DNA of 64,000 nt from Vibrio aestivus (GCA_003263845.1 JYJN01000170.1:1-64000); one strand, 5' to 3'. Positions 18,378 through 28,287 are shown, counted from the first letter of the stretch. Made by a program: numbers and translations. Notes: generated from the letters alone by a model not told the origin.

Positions 18378-19712
18378 GTGCAATAGACCAACGCTTACAA
18401 GAGGCGATGGTATCGATTGGCGCGATACCTGTGGCGAAGGTCACGGGTCGTTTGGTAAAAGTGACAGGCTTGATGCTAGAAGCGGTGGGTTGCCGACTTT
18501 TAACCGGTCAACGCTGCTTGGTGGAAACAGGCAGTGGAGAGCGAATTGAAGCGCAAACCGTCGGCTTTAATCACGATGTGGCGTATTTAATGCCCATTCG
18601 CCCTGCCAGTGGTTTGTTTTCAGGTGCGCGAGTTTGGCCCGTGGAAGGGGAAAGCCATTTGTCTATTAGTGATGACTGGTTTGGTCGCGTACTCAATGGC
18701 TTGGGTGAGCCGATTGATGGCTTAGGCGAGCTGAGAGCTGGCGAGCGAGTATCACTGCAAGCGGCCAGCGTTAATCCAATGCAGCGCAGACCGATAACTC
18801 AATCCTTAGATGTCGGCATTCGCGCCATCAACAGCATGCTGACCATGGGTAAGGGTCAACGAATGGGCTTGTTTGCTGGCAGCGGCGTGGGTAAAAGTGT
18901 TTTGCTGGGTATGATCACTCGGCAAACCCGAGCAGATGTGGTGGTGGTAGGCTTAATTGGTGAACGTGGCCGAGAAGTGAAAGAGTTCATTGAACACGCG
19001 CTCGGCCTGAAGGGCTAGCCAAAGCGATTGTGATTGCTTCCCCTGCCGATGAATCCCCGCTGATGCGGCTGCGCGCCTCTCAGCTTTGTCACCGTGTGGC
19101 AGAATATTATCGCGACCAAGGCAAAGACGTACTTTTGCTGATGGATTCACTGACCCGCTATGCGATGGCGCAACGTGAAATCGGTTTGGCTCTTGGTGAG
19201 CCGCCAGCGACGAAAGGCTACCCACCTTCTGTGTTTAGTATGTTACCTCAGCTAGTGGAGCGGGCGGGTAACAGCCATCACCCGACTGGCAGTATGAGTG
19301 CGATCTATACCGTACTGACTGAAGGTGATGATCAACAAGACCCGATAGCCGACAGTGCGCGAGCGATTTTGGATGGTCATATTGTGCTAAGTCGCCAATT
19401 AGCCGAATCAGTCATTATCCAGCTATCGATATTGCGCAGTCGATTTCCCGCACCATGCCTTTGGTGGTAGAGAAATCCCAAGTGGGTGATGTGATGCAAT
19501 TTAAGCATCTCTACAGTCGCTACCAAGAGGTTAAAGAGCTGATTCCACTCGGTGGTTATCAACCTGGCAATGATGAAGTGATGGATACAGCGGTGCGCGT
19601 CTATCCCACGCTGATGAACTTCTTACGGCAAGACCAAGATGAAGCCTCGGACTTATCGACTTCGCAACAGCAACTGAACCAGTTAATTGAGGAGATAACT
19701 CATGGCCGCTAA
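18374..19712 (+). CDS. fliI: Lateral flagellar export ATPase FliI, two frameshifts
   Basis: FliI is the F1-beta-like ATPase that energises export-substrate unfolding. Walker A (GSGVGKSV) is near residue 170 and Walker B-like [17 protein letters not shown] near 250. The frame is broken twice by missing bases. At 19006-19007 (CC for CCC), correction yields [14 protein letters not shown]. At 19410-19411 (G for GG), correction yields [17 protein letters not shown]. With both restored the product has about 446 residues, the usual FliI length. It overlaps fliH upstream and fliJ downstream. Confidence 0.93.
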
Positions 19713-20130
19713 ACAGGGCTTACAACGTTTCCGCGACATTAACCAAGATCGCCTAGAAAAGCTCGGTGCGCAGCTTGAGCAGCAGCGTAACCAAAGCCGT
19801 CGCTTTGAAGAAAATGCCGAGCAGTTGCAGCAGATCTTCGATCAATGCCAAGTGAGTGATGGTGAAAGTGGTATGGCGTGGAGCAATCGTCATCAGTTGC
19901 GCGGTAATCTGCAGCATTTGGAAAAGTTGCAGCAACAACAGTTTGCTTTAGCGCAGTCTGAGCAGCGTCGGATACAACATCATCTCCAGCAACAAAATAT
20001 CCGAGTTAAGTGCTTAGATACCGTGATTGATAAGCGTAAAAAAGCCGCGTTGGATCAGATGATGAGGCGTGAGCAGAGACTGAATGATGAGATTGGAGCG
20101 CAGCGCTACTTTTTGAATCGTCAGCAATAG
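19702..20130 (+). CDS. fliJ: Lateral flagellar export protein FliJ
   Basis: FliJ is the coiled-coil stalk of the FliI ATPase. The 142-residue protein is almost entirely charged heptad-like helix rich in Gln, Arg and Glu (DRLEKLGAQLEQQRNQSRRFEE and similar). It overlaps the fliI end by 11 bases and is the last gene before a terminator, which ends the motY-lafK-fliEFGHIJ unit. Identity rests on position and coiled-coil character, since FliJ sequences diverge quickly. Confidence 0.85.
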   Translation: MAAKQGLQRFRDINQDRLEKLGAQLEQQRNQSRRFEENAEQLQQIFDQCQVSDGESGMAWSNRHQLRGNLQHLEKLQQQQFALAQSEQRRIQHHLQQQNIRVKCLDTVIDKRKKAALDQMMRREQRLNDEIGAQRYFLNRQQ

Positions 20131-20160
20131 CACTGAGTTGATGGTAATCACTAGAAATGA

Positions 20161-20188
20161 AAAAGGGGCGGCTGCCCCTTTTTTTTAA
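20161..20188. terminator. Bidirectional terminator between fliJ and flgN
   Basis: The stem AAGGGGC/GCCCCTT with a GGCT loop is flanked by AA on the left and TTTTTT on the right. It can end the plus-strand fliJ transcript. The convergent flgA-flgM-flgN transcript may end here as well. Confidence 0.85.
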
Positions 20189-20294
20189 TTAAACATAGTT
20201 GAATCAAAGACACTTGAAAGCTTACTTGCTCGGAAGCAACGGTTTGAATCCCAAATTACTCAAACGAAACAGAGTATTGATTCAACTTGCTGAT

Positions 20295-20744
20295 CTATTC
20301 AGACGCATAGGATTCAGGCGAGTAGATTTGTGGCTCACGAGTTTGCGTCAGCTCAGATAAAATGCCGTGTTGCATGCTCAGCAGCGAGCTGTTGCGCTCA
20401 TTTTGCGCTTGGCATTCGAGCACCACTTTATGCAGCTTGTTCCAATTGGTGCGTAGTGGAACGGCAATGGTTTCTGGCAGAGCATTAATCAGCCTATCAA
20501 CACCTTTGGCATCTGGTGTAACGCCGATGGTAATCAGTAGCTCGGTACGCTGTTTAGCACGCTCGTTGACCCAGTTTAAAACCTGCTGATGCTGCTTAGC
20601 GGCTTTTTCGAGACGCTGAGAATCACGATTAGTCATCAGCACATGTTGCGCTCGCATCACCTTGAGTAGCGATTGGTACTCTTTGATATCAAGGTTAACC
20701 TCCTTAATGAAGGTTTTGATGGCGTCAGTTTTCACGCTGCTCAT
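20295..20744 (-). CDS. flgN: Lateral flagellar chaperone FlgN
   Basis: FlgN is the export chaperone for the hook-filament junction proteins FlgK and FlgL. The 149-residue protein is mainly helical, with an early segment FIKEVNLDIKEYQSLLKVM and a Q/N-rich C-terminal helix, as expected. It lies 8 bases after flgM on the same strand. FlgN proteins diverge, so identity rests on fold and the flgMN order. Confidence 0.85.
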   Translation of the reverse strand: MSSVKTDAIKTFIKEVNLDIKEYQSLLKVMRAQHVLMTNRDSQRLEKAAKQHQQVLNWVNERAKQRTELLITIGVTPDAKGVDRLINALPETIAVPLRTNWNKLHKVVLECQAQNERNSSLLSMQHGILSELTQTREPQIYSPESYASE

Positions 20745-20752
20745 TACCGCAG

Positions 20753-21064
20753 TTACTCGCTATGATGAGTCGAGAAAATCGCACCAGCGAGTTCATCCAG
20801 ATCGACAGAAAACGTTCCTTGCTGCAGCTCGGCCCGAATCTGATTCACACGTTCAAGATCTACATCTGGCAGACTGCGCAGCTCTTGCTGCATGGATTCA
20901 AGTTCACGAGCTTGTTGGCTCACGGTTGAAAAGGGCGTTATTTCTGCCAGCTTCTGTTCTGCGATGGTTTCCTTGCGAGGTGTTTCTGTGTGAGGTGCCA
21001 CCGTCTCTTGGTTTTGAGTAGATGCATTCACAAGGCTTGGGTGATTTGAGCTAATTGGATTCAT
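20753..21064 (-). CDS. flgM: Lateral anti-sigma28 factor FlgM
   Basis: FlgM should bind the lateral sigma28 LafS until the hook is complete and FlgM is exported. The 103-residue protein has a disordered N-terminus and a conserved C-terminal half (LPDVDLERVNQIRAELQQGTF) that matches the sigma-binding helices of FlgM. It sits between flgA and flgN. The flagellins downstream of lafZ are its expected indirect targets. Confidence 0.92.
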   Translation of the reverse strand: MNPISSNHPSLVNASTQNQETVAPHTETPRKETIAEQKLAEITPFSTVSQQARELESMQQELRSLPDVDLERVNQIRAELQQGTFSVDLDELAGAIFSTHHSE

Positions 21065-21123
21065 CTTGGTCTCGTTCTCTCTATTTGGGTTACTTATTAC
21101 AAACGACCAATGAATCAGCTCGC

Positions 21124-21969
21124 TTAAAAAAGAGTTTGTACTTTTCCATGCTGTACCACGACAGCTTTAATTACCTTGCCCGAGCTGCTGTTTCTTACTC
21201 GAATCTGCTGATTAACAAATCCGTTTTCCAGCGCAATACCAGCCATACTCGCTGCAAAATCTTCCCCTTTCGCCTCCATGATCACCTTATCGCCTCTTTG
21301 AATGATAAAAGGTTCACTTACACGCTCTGGTGCAACAAGCTGGCCTTGGCGGATTTGACGCTGTGCTCGTTGATGGATGATGCGTTTGGGGTCGGTAATC
21401 ACGCTGCGATTGAGTGTGCTTAATGAGGTTGAACCTAAAAGCAGATCATCAGCTTGAATGACGGAATCTTTGGCGATGGTTTGCGCGGCGTAAACTGCGG
21501 CCAGTTCACCATCAACATAAGCTTGAGTTTGGATTGACCAAGGTGCTGCTTTATCGGGGCAAGAGAGCGTGAAGCGCAGTCGGCCAGTGGGGTAAAGACG
21601 GTTATCTCGTCGATGAATATCAACATCTTGTGAGCAGATTAAACGATGGCTGCCAGAAGGTTGCGTCACTTGAACGCTAAGTTCGGAGATGTTCCAACCA
21701 TAGGCTTGCGCGGTTCGCTTGAGTAGCGTTTCGACATGAGCCTTTAGCTTTTGGCTGAGAGCTAGGTTCTCTGGTTTAGCTCCGTCATCTGAGGACTGAG
21801 CAGCCCAAGCATGGGAATTGCCTAAAGTTGCCAAAGCAAACATGACAGCACCCAATAAATAAGTTCTAGCTCTCGTCTTGTAGGGCGGGAATTTTGCAAC
21901 GGTTAAATCCATCAATTTAGTGAATGCTCTTGTTTGAGATTGGTGATGATTTGAGGTGTGATTCAGCAT
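21124..21969 (-). CDS. flgA: Lateral P-ring assembly chaperone FlgA
   Basis: FlgA is the periplasmic chaperone for P-ring assembly by FlgI. The product has about 281 residues with an unusually long N-terminal region before a signal-like hydrophobic stretch (TYLLGAVMFALATLG, about 48-62). An SAF-type domain follows (QADDLLLGSTSLS..RQIRQGQLVAPERV) and ends in VQHGKVQTLF. I use the ATG at 21969 because a GGGGAA ribosome site lies just upstream. An in-frame ATG 33 bases further up lacks one. It is divergent from flgB. Confidence 0.9.
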   Translation of the reverse strand: MLNHTSNHHQSQTRAFTKLMDLTVAKFPPYKTRARTYLLGAVMFALATLGNSHAWAAQSSDDGAKPENLALSQKLKAHVETLLKRTAQAYGWNISELSVQVTQPSGSHRLICSQDVDIHRRDNRLYPTGRLRFTLSCPDKAAPWSIQTQAYVDGELAAVYAAQTIAKDSVIQADDLLLGSTSLSTLNRSVITDPKRIIHQRAQRQIRQGQLVAPERVSEPFIIQRGDKVIMEAKGEDFAASMAGIALENGFVNQQIRVRNSSSGKVIKAVVVQHGKVQTLF

Positions 21970-21979
21970 CACTTCCCCT

Positions 21980-22019
21980 CTTCCGATATGGCTTCCGATC
22001 AAGCGGAAGTAGCACTTCC
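21980..22019. promoter_or_regulatory. Candidate LafK enhancer sites upstream of flgB
   Basis: CTTCCG occurs at 21980-21985 and 21992-21997, CGGAAG at 22004-22009 and ACTTCC at 22014-22019. The middle two form an inverted pair. The cluster lies about 50-90 bases before the flgB sigma54 element, the usual distance for an enhancer-binding protein. The same words recur upstream of lafB. Assignment to LafK is inference. Confidence 0.5.
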
Positions 22020-22026
22020 TATTTGT

Positions 22027-22058
22027 TTGTTTTAGTCAATTAAAGTTAACTAAAACAA
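22027..22058. repeat. 10-bp inverted repeat next to the flgB promoter
   Basis: TTGTTTTAGT and ACTAAAACAA are perfect complements separated by 12 bases. The right arm ends 12 bases before the sigma54 -24 element. The spacing fits a dimeric regulator operator. No matching repeat is seen at the lafB promoter. Confidence 0.45.
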
Positions 22059-22070
22059 CAGTTTAAATGT

Positions 22071-22086
22071 TGGCATGCATCTTGTT
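22071..22086 (+). promoter_or_regulatory. Sigma54 promoter of flgB operon
   Basis: TGGCAT-GCATC-TTGTT matches the TGGCAY-N5-TTGCW consensus with one mismatch in the -12 box. It lies 42 bases before the flgB ATG. It is the expected LafK-dependent promoter for the rod-hook-ring operon. Confidence 0.8.
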
Positions 22087-22128
22087 ATACCTAGCGCCTA
22101 ACTTCGTAATTGTTGGCAAGGATACTCA

Positions 22129-22490
22129 ATGGCAATCAGTTTTGACAATGCGCTTGGCGTTCATCCCCACACATTGAATTTAAGAGCTGAGCGCTCAAAA
22201 GTTATCGCAGGAAACCTAGCAAATGTCGATACCCCTGGGTTTAAAGCGAGAGATTTCGATTTTCAGGCGGCGCTGGCTCAGGTTGAGCTTCGTCACCAAC
22301 CGCATACATCGTCGTCGGCGGGTGCCGAGTTGATGTACCGCAATCCATACAACAACTCGATCGATGGCAACACGGTCGAGCTCGGCGTTGAACAGGCGAT
22401 GTTTGCCCAAAACGCGATGGATTTTGAAACCAGTTTGACGTTTCTCAATATGAAATTTAGAGGCTGTCGACAGCCATAACAGGACAGTAA
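22129..22490 (+). CDS. flgB: Lateral flagellar proximal rod protein FlgB, frameshifted near end
   Basis: FlgB builds the proximal rod. The N-terminal rod signature is present (VIAGNLANVDTPGFKARDF). The uninterrupted frame stops at 22479 after FRGCRQP. One added G at 22462-22463 restores FRGLSTAITGQ, the usual FlgB C-terminus, ending at 22490 and giving about 120 residues. It is the first gene of the flgB-L operon, behind a sigma54 promoter, and is followed 5 bases later by flgC. Confidence 0.93.
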
Positions 22491-22495
22491 TCACT

Positions 22496-22930
22496 ATGTC
22501 GTTTGGAGATATTTATCAGATAGCAGGATCAGCAATGACGGCGCAAACCACGCGCCTAAATACCATTGCCAGTAATTTAGCCAATGCCAATTCAGCTGCA
22601 ACCACTGAAGCAGATACCTACCGTGCACGTAAACCTGTGTTTGCCACGGTTTATGAACAATCGCAACAGCAGCTATTTAGCCCAGATAACACCTTTTCGG
22701 GCGCTCGAGTTCAGGTTTTAGATGTAGTGAACACCGAAGGTCAGCTAGACAAGCGTTATGAGCCAGGTAACCCGATCGCCGATGCGGATGGGTATGTGTT
22801 TTATCCCAATGTGGATGTGGTGCACGAGATGGCAGACATGATGTCGGCGTCGCGCAGTTTTGAAACCAATGTTGATGTACTTAGCCGTACACGCAGTATG
22901 CAGCAAGGGCTGCTTAAACTTGGTCAGTAA
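22496..22930 (+). CDS. flgC: Lateral flagellar proximal rod protein FlgC
   Basis: FlgC is a proximal rod subunit. The 144-residue protein has the rod N-terminal motif (TTRLNTIASNLANANSAAT) and the conserved C-terminal helix (EMADMMSASRSFETNVDVLSR in overlapping parts), with the normal FlgC length. It lies between flgB and flgD with short spacings. Confidence 0.96.
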   Translation: MSFGDIYQIAGSAMTAQTTRLNTIASNLANANSAATTEADTYRARKPVFATVYEQSQQQLFSPDNTFSGARVQVLDVVNTEGQLDKRYEPGNPIADADGYVFYPNVDVVHEMADMMSASRSFETNVDVLSRTRSMQQGLLKLGQ

Positions 22931-22939
22931 GGAGCCACT

Positions 22940-23644
22940 ATGCTAGCTGCTATGTCCAATGAGGCATCAAACCAAACCACCAGTGATGGTCAAATTGCTT
23001 CTAACGGTGGTCAGGACAACACCTTTCTGACGCTAATGATTGCTCAGATTCAATACCAGACACCACTGGATCCACTCGATACCACGCAGTTCATGACTCA
23101 GCTTGCGCAGATGACCCAAGTTGAAACCATGCAGAACATGAACTCGACCGTGACCAACCAAATGGTATTGCTCGACAACATTCAGGTGCTAACCACTGCA
23201 GGCATGGTAGGCCAAGAAGTACGAGTATCAACCAACGAAGTGGAATTTGAAGGCGATGCACACAAAGGTGTGATTGACCTGACTAGCTCGGTTGAGAGTT
23301 TGAAGATTGAGATTCGAGATGATGCGGATCAGCTGGTTGAAACCCTTGAGCTGGGCGCTAACTCTGAAGGTGAAGTGCCTTTTACCCTCGACCCGAACGC
23401 GCTAGGCCTGAAGGATGGTCAGTACCAACTGACAGTGGTGACTGATGATAACGACTACACACCAGAGCTGATGCTTGAAGGCACGATCGAGAAGATGCGC
23501 ATTCCACCAGGTGGTGGTTCTCCAGAGTTTTTAATTGCCGGTGTTGGTTATGTTCCATTCTTCCAAGTCACTCAGTATGGCGAGATGGATCCAAGCGACG
23601 ACCCAGCTCCAACCCCATTTTTAAATCGCTTTGCTAGGCGCTGA
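22940..23644 (+). CDS. flgD: Lateral flagellar hook cap protein FlgD
   Basis: FlgD is the hook-capping scaffold that is removed when the hook is complete. The 234-residue protein has the conserved N-terminal block FLTLMIAQIQYQTPLDPLD and TQFMTQLAQMTQVE, followed by a Fn3/tudor-like body. The last 20 or so residues after FFQVTQYG look unusual for FlgD. Another small indel there cannot be excluded, but no better frame is evident. Confidence 0.93.
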   Translation: MLAAMSNEASNQTTSDGQIASNGGQDNTFLTLMIAQIQYQTPLDPLDTTQFMTQLAQMTQVETMQNMNSTVTNQMVLLDNIQVLTTAGMVGQEVRVSTNEVEFEGDAHKGVIDLTSSVESLKIEIRDDADQLVETLELGANSEGEVPFTLDPNALGLKDGQYQLTVVTDDNDYTPELMLEGTIEKMRIPPGGGSPEFLIAGVGYVPFFQVTQYGEMDPSDDPAPTPFLNRFARR

Positions 23645-23704
23645 ATGTATACGTAGATGCATAGCCAAAGCAGACAATGAATCAAGAATTTTAGGAAGAG
23701 TACA

Positions 23705-24894
23705 ATGAGTTTTAATATTGCAATGAGTGGATTGAACTCCACTTCCCAAGAATTGAACACCATCAGTAACAACATCGCTAACGTTTCTACCGTGGGCTTT
23801 AAATCATCACGTGCCGAGTTTGCTGCGGTGATGAATGGCGGCATGGGCGGCGGTGTGGAAATGTCGGCAGTTTCGCAAAGTTTCAATGGTGCCAACATGG
23901 TCATGACAGGTCGCACGACCGATCTGGCAATCGGTGGCAACGGTTTCTTTGTGATGCAAGATAGTGATGGCAGCACACTATACAGCCGTGCGGGCATGTT
24001 CAATCAAGATAAAGATAACTTTATCGTGAATAATGCAGGCCACCGCCTTCAAGGCTACAACGTGGATGCTAACGGTAATGTGATGACCGGTTCGGTGAGC
24101 GACCTGCAAGTGAAAACAGGTTCTGTTCCAGCCAAAGCGACAGACAGCGTCGACTTTGCAGCGAACCTAGATGCAGGGGCAACGCCAATCGACACCGATA
24201 CCAATCCTTTCGATCCAGAAGACAGCGATAGCTACAACTCTTCATACACCACGACCGTTTACGATTCACTGGGTAATGAGCACACCATGACACAGTACTT
24301 CGTTAAAACTGGCGAAAACGAGTGGGAAGTGCACTACAGCATGAATGGTGATGTGCAAAATGATGTCACCAACATGACGTTTGATACTGACGGTAACCTA
24401 ACGGCTCCGACGGGTGCGATTACGTTGAACTACGACCCAGAAAACGGTGCATCGGCGATGCAGTTTGATATCTCTATGTCGGGTACTACACAGTTTGGTA
24501 GTGACTTTGCCGTGTCGACAAATCGCTCTGACGGCCATACCGCTGGTGAGCTAACGGGTATCTCTATCGATGAAGATGGTTACCTGTTTGCTAACTACAG
24601 TAACGGCGAACAAATGGTGCAGGGCCAAGTGATTTTGGCCGACTTCCCAAACAGTGGTGGTTTAGTGCAAGTGAGTGATACCGCATGGTCGGCCACTCAG
24701 GCATCAGGTCAGCCTTTGGTGGGTGCGCCGGGTACAGGCACACTAGGTTGCTAAACGCGGGCTACCTAGAAGAGTCGAACGTTGACTTAACGGGTGAGCT
24801 GGTAGGCTTGATGACGGCTCAGCGTAACTACCAAGCGAATGCACAGTCGCTATCTACACAGCAGCAGCTCACGCAAGTGCTGTTTAATCTGTAG
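23705..24894 (+). CDS. flgE: Lateral flagellar hook protein FlgE, frameshifted
   Basis: FlgE polymerises to form the hook. It begins MSFNIAMSGLNSTSQELN with the rod/hook motif NTISNNIANVSTVGFK. The frame stops at 24754 after GTGTLGC. One added T at 24748-24749 gives TGTLGLLNAGYLEESNVDL, followed by LVGLMTAQRNYQANAQSL, the standard C-terminal helix, ending at 24894. The inferred length is about 396 residues. It is preceded by a GGAAGAG ribosome site. Confidence 0.94.
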
Positions 24895-24906
24895 GGTTAG
24901 CGTTAC

Positions 24907-25638
24907 ATGGATAAGATGATTTATACCGCAGCCAGCGGTGCTGCGCGGGTGTTTACCGCGCAGCAAATTACCACAAACAACCTCGCTAACATTAACACCC
25001 ATGGCTTTCGCGCCGATATGGAGCGCGCACAAGCATTCGCTGTACAGGGCGGTGCTTACGACACCCGCGCCCTGGTGCAGCCGCAAACCAGTGGCACTCG
25101 ATTCGATGCCGGAGCACTACAGCAAACGGGTCGTGAGCTGGACTTAGCGATCCGTGGTGAGGGCTTCTTTGCGCTGCAAACCGACGAGGGTCGAGAGGTG
25201 TATACCCGCGCAGGTAACGTTGAACGCAGTCCAGAAGGCGATTTGTCGATTAACGATATGCCGCTGCTGGGTAATAACGGCGAGATGCTTAACGTACCGC
25301 TTTATAGCTCAATTGAGTTTGGAGCCAATGGCGCAATCAACATAGTGCCGGAAGGGGAAGCACTGGCGATTGAAGTGGGTCAGGTCAAGTTAGTTAACCC
25401 AGATACCGCTGAGCTGAAGAAGCTCGAAACAGGATATTTTGGCAGCGAAGAAGCCTTTGCGGCGGCTGAAGATGGCCAAGTCACCATGGTGTCTGGCTTT
25501 CTAGAGCAGAGCAACGTGGTAGCGGTAGAAGAGATGGTCGCATCCATGCAACTGAGCCGTAATTTTGAAATGCAATTAAAGATGATGCAAACCGCTGAAA
25601 AGATTGCAGAAGCGGGCAACCGATTAGTTAGAGCGTAG
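24907..25638 (+). CDS. flgF: Lateral flagellar distal rod protein FlgF
   Basis: FlgF is a rod subunit between the proximal and distal rod. The 243-residue protein has the N-terminal motif QQITTNNLANINTHGFRADM and the C-terminal motif LEQSNVVAVEEMVASMQLSRNFEMQLKMM in overlapping segments. A central FlgF/G-type beta domain includes LDLAIRGEGFFAL. It is placed between flgE and flgG as in other flagellar operons. Confidence 0.95.
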   Translation: MDKMIYTAASGAARVFTAQQITTNNLANINTHGFRADMERAQAFAVQGGAYDTRALVQPQTSGTRFDAGALQQTGRELDLAIRGEGFFALQTDEGREVYTRAGNVERSPEGDLSINDMPLLGNNGEMLNVPLYSSIEFGANGAINIVPEGEALAIEVGQVKLVNPDTAELKKLETGYFGSEEAFAAAEDGQVTMVSGFLEQSNVVAVEEMVASMQLSRNFEMQLKMMQTAEKIAEAGNRLVRA

Positions 25639-25648
25639 AGGACAGAAC

Positions 25649-26434
25649 ATGAACGCAGCATTATGGATTAGTAAAACCGGCCTCGCCGCTCAAGATGCCA
25701 AGATGGCGACGATTTCAAACAACCTAGCCAACGTAAATACCGTTGGTTACAAGCGCGATCGCGTCGCGTTTGAAGACTTGTTCTACCAAATTCAGCGCCA
25801 GCCGGGTGCGATGGTCGATGAAGTCAACGAACTGCCAAGTGGTATTCAACTTGGTTCGGGTGTACGTGTGGTCGGTACTCAAAAAGTGTTCACCGAAGGC
25901 ATGTACCAAACCACCAACCAGAGCTTAGACGTGGCGATTGATGGCCAAGGTTTCTTCGAGTTGGAAACGGCCGACGGTGAGCTTACTTACACCCGTAACG
26001 GTCAGTTTCATCTGAACTCTGAAGGTATGCTGGTGACCGCGCAAGGGTTGCCATTAGCACAGGGTATCCAAGTACCAGAAGATGCGGAAACCATCACCAT
26101 CGGTAACGACGGTACTGTGTCTGCCAAAGTGGCAAACAGTGACTTCCCACAGGACTTAGGCCAGATCACGCTAGCTAACTTTATCAATCCAGCCGGTCTA
26201 GAAGCGCTTGGCGGCAATATGTATCGCCAGACAGCTTCTAGTGGTGAAGCGATTGATGGTATTGCGGGTGAAGGTGCATTCGGTCAGTTGAAACAGGGCG
26301 TTTTAGAAGGCTCAAACGTTCAGGTGGTTGAAGAAATGGTGGACATGATTACCACTCAGCGTGGCTACGAAATGAATGCCAAAGCACTCTCTTCGTCGGA
26401 TGAGATGCTGCAGTACATTAACCAAGTTCTTTAA
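25649..26434 (+). CDS. flgG: Lateral flagellar distal rod protein FlgG
   Basis: FlgG forms the distal rod, which passes through the P and L rings. The 261-residue length is typical. Motifs are MATISNNLANVNTVGYKRDR at the N-terminus, LDVAIDGQGFFEL in the body and EMVDMITTQRGYEMNAKAL at the C-terminus. It is intact and follows flgF by 10 bases. Confidence 0.97.
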   Translation: MNAALWISKTGLAAQDAKMATISNNLANVNTVGYKRDRVAFEDLFYQIQRQPGAMVDEVNELPSGIQLGSGVRVVGTQKVFTEGMYQTTNQSLDVAIDGQGFFELETADGELTYTRNGQFHLNSEGMLVTAQGLPLAQGIQVPEDAETITIGNDGTVSAKVANSDFPQDLGQITLANFINPAGLEALGGNMYRQTASSGEAIDGIAGEGAFGQLKQGVLEGSNVQVVEEMVDMITTQRGYEMNAKALSSSDEMLQYINQVL

Positions 26435-26452
26435 TCGATAGGGTAATCACTG

Positions 26453-27130
26453 ATGCTGAGATGGCTGGCACTGTTGTGTAGTGCATGGATGCTGGTGGGG
26501 TGTGCTGCAAACAACACCTCACTGATTGATGATAGACCGTCGCCAGACGACGATGTTTATGCGCCGCCCCAATTAGACTACTCACTGCCTGATGCAACTT
26601 CAGGCTCTGTTTACCGAGATGGCTATATCTGGACGCTGTTCCAAGATCGCCGGGCATATCGTGTGGGCGATATTCTTACGGTATCGCTCGATGAAGATAC
26701 GCGCTCAAGCAAGCAGGCCGACACCAACTTTGGTAAAAATTCGTCGGTTGGTTTAGGTGGATCTTATGATACGGGCAGCAGCTCAGGCGCGGCATCGGGT
26801 GATCTGTCTGGTGATAGGGATTTTCGAGGCAGTTCTGCCAGCTCTCAACGTAACTCTTTGCGTGGTTCGATCACCGTGATGGTGCACGAAGTTCTGCCGA
26901 ACGGGGTGCTACGTATCAAAGGCGAAAAGTGGATTCGCCTCAATCAGGGAGATGAATTTATTCGTCTCAATGGATTGGTGCGGGTAGACGACATCAATAA
27001 CGGCAATGAAATCTCATCGCAACGCGTCGGTGATGCTCGAATTACCTATTCACAAAGCGGTGTTTTGGCTGATGCCAACGAAGCAGGTTGGTTAACCAAG
27101 TTGTTCGTTAATCCGCTATTCCCATTCTAA
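26453..27130 (+). CDS. flgH: Lateral flagellar L-ring lipoprotein FlgH
   Basis: FlgH forms the outer-membrane L-ring. The 225-residue protein has a lipoprotein signal with lipobox LVGC (Cys17). FlgH signatures include LFQDRRAYRVGDILTV, GSITVMVHEVLPNGVLRIKG and SQRVGDARITYSQSG. It is intact and lies between flgG and flgI. Confidence 0.97.
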   Translation: MLRWLALLCSAWMLVGCAANNTSLIDDRPSPDDDVYAPPQLDYSLPDATSGSVYRDGYIWTLFQDRRAYRVGDILTVSLDEDTRSSKQADTNFGKNSSVGLGGSYDTGSSSGAASGDLSGDRDFRGSSASSQRNSLRGSITVMVHEVLPNGVLRIKGEKWIRLNQGDEFIRLNGLVRVDDINNGNEISSQRVGDARITYSQSGVLADANEAGWLTKLFVNPLFPF

Positions 27131-27139
27131 GAGGTCGCG

Positions 27140-28278
27140 ATGAAATCGAAATATATTGCCATGCTTTTCTTAGCGCTGGCGTCTTTGCTGGTGGTGATAC
27201 CAAGCCACGCGACGGATTCGGCGAATGCATCTACCAATGAGCGCTACTTGATTGATTTGGTTGATATTCAAGGTTTGCGAGAAAACCAATTGATAGGTTA
27301 TGGCCTGGTGGTCGGTCTCGACGGCACGGGCGACCGCAATCAGGTGAAGTTTACCAGTCAGTCGGTCACCAATATGTTGCGCCAGTTTGGGTTGCAACTC
27401 GATGATAAGATCGACCCCAAATTGCGTAATGTGGCTGCGGTCAGTGTTCACGCGTCAATTCCTCCACTGACAGGCAAAGGCCAAACCATTGATATCACCG
27501 TTTCGTCGATTGGTGATGCCAAAAGCTTACGGGGTGGCTCACTTCTTATGACGCCAATGCGCGCCATTGATGGTCAGGTTTACGCAGTGGCGCAAGGCAA
27601 CTTGGTGGTTGGTGGTATTAAAGCCGAAGGCGCACGGGTTCTAGTATCACTGTCAACGTGCCGACCAGTGGTCGAATCCCGTCAGGGGCGATTATTGAGC
27701 GTGAAATCCCCTCAGATTTTGCCACCAAACCCCTGATTACTTTGAATCTACTTCAGCCAAACTTTACGACGGCACGAAATATTTCACGCACGGTGGACGA
27801 GATGTTTGGACCAGACACGGCAGTGGCGTTGAGCCATGCAAGGATCGAGTTGCAAGCGCCAGAAGATTTCGAGCAGCGAGTAGTGTTTATGTCGATGCTG
27901 GAAGAGATGAAAGTCGATATTGGTCGTCAGCGCGCGCGCGTGGTGTTTAATACCCGAACTGGCACCGTGGTCGTTGGACAGGGCGTTCAAATTGGTCGAG
28001 CGGCGGTGAGTCACGGCAACTTAACGGTGACCATTGGTGAGTCGTTTAATGTCAGTCAGCCAAATGCCTTCGCAGGGGGCAATACTGCGATTGTTCCTGA
28101 GTCGGATATCGAGATTAATCAGGAAAGAAACCCGATGTTCATTTGGCCTGAAGGGGTCGAATTGGAAACTATAGTGAGTGCAGTGAATAGCTTAGGCGCG
28201 TCACCCGATGATGTGATGGCGATTCTGCAGGCGCTCAATACTGCAGGCGCACTCAATGCTGAACTGGTTGTGATATAG
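27140..28278 (+). CDS. flgI: Lateral flagellar P-ring protein FlgI, frameshifted
   Basis: FlgI forms the periplasmic P-ring. A signal peptide (about 1-24, ending PSHA) precedes the signature [21 protein letters not shown] and NMLRQFG. The frame breaks at 27636-27638. One added G gives [19 protein letters not shown] and the rest of the protein, ending at 28278, about 379 residues. The overlap between the two open frames brackets the lesion. FlgA, its dedicated chaperone, is encoded divergently upstream. Confidence 0.94.
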
Positions 28279-28287
28279 GAAGTAAAG

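Noticed and set aside
23705..24894. FlgE treated as two genes
   Set aside because: The two frames overlap, and a single added T restores one continuous hook protein with standard ends.
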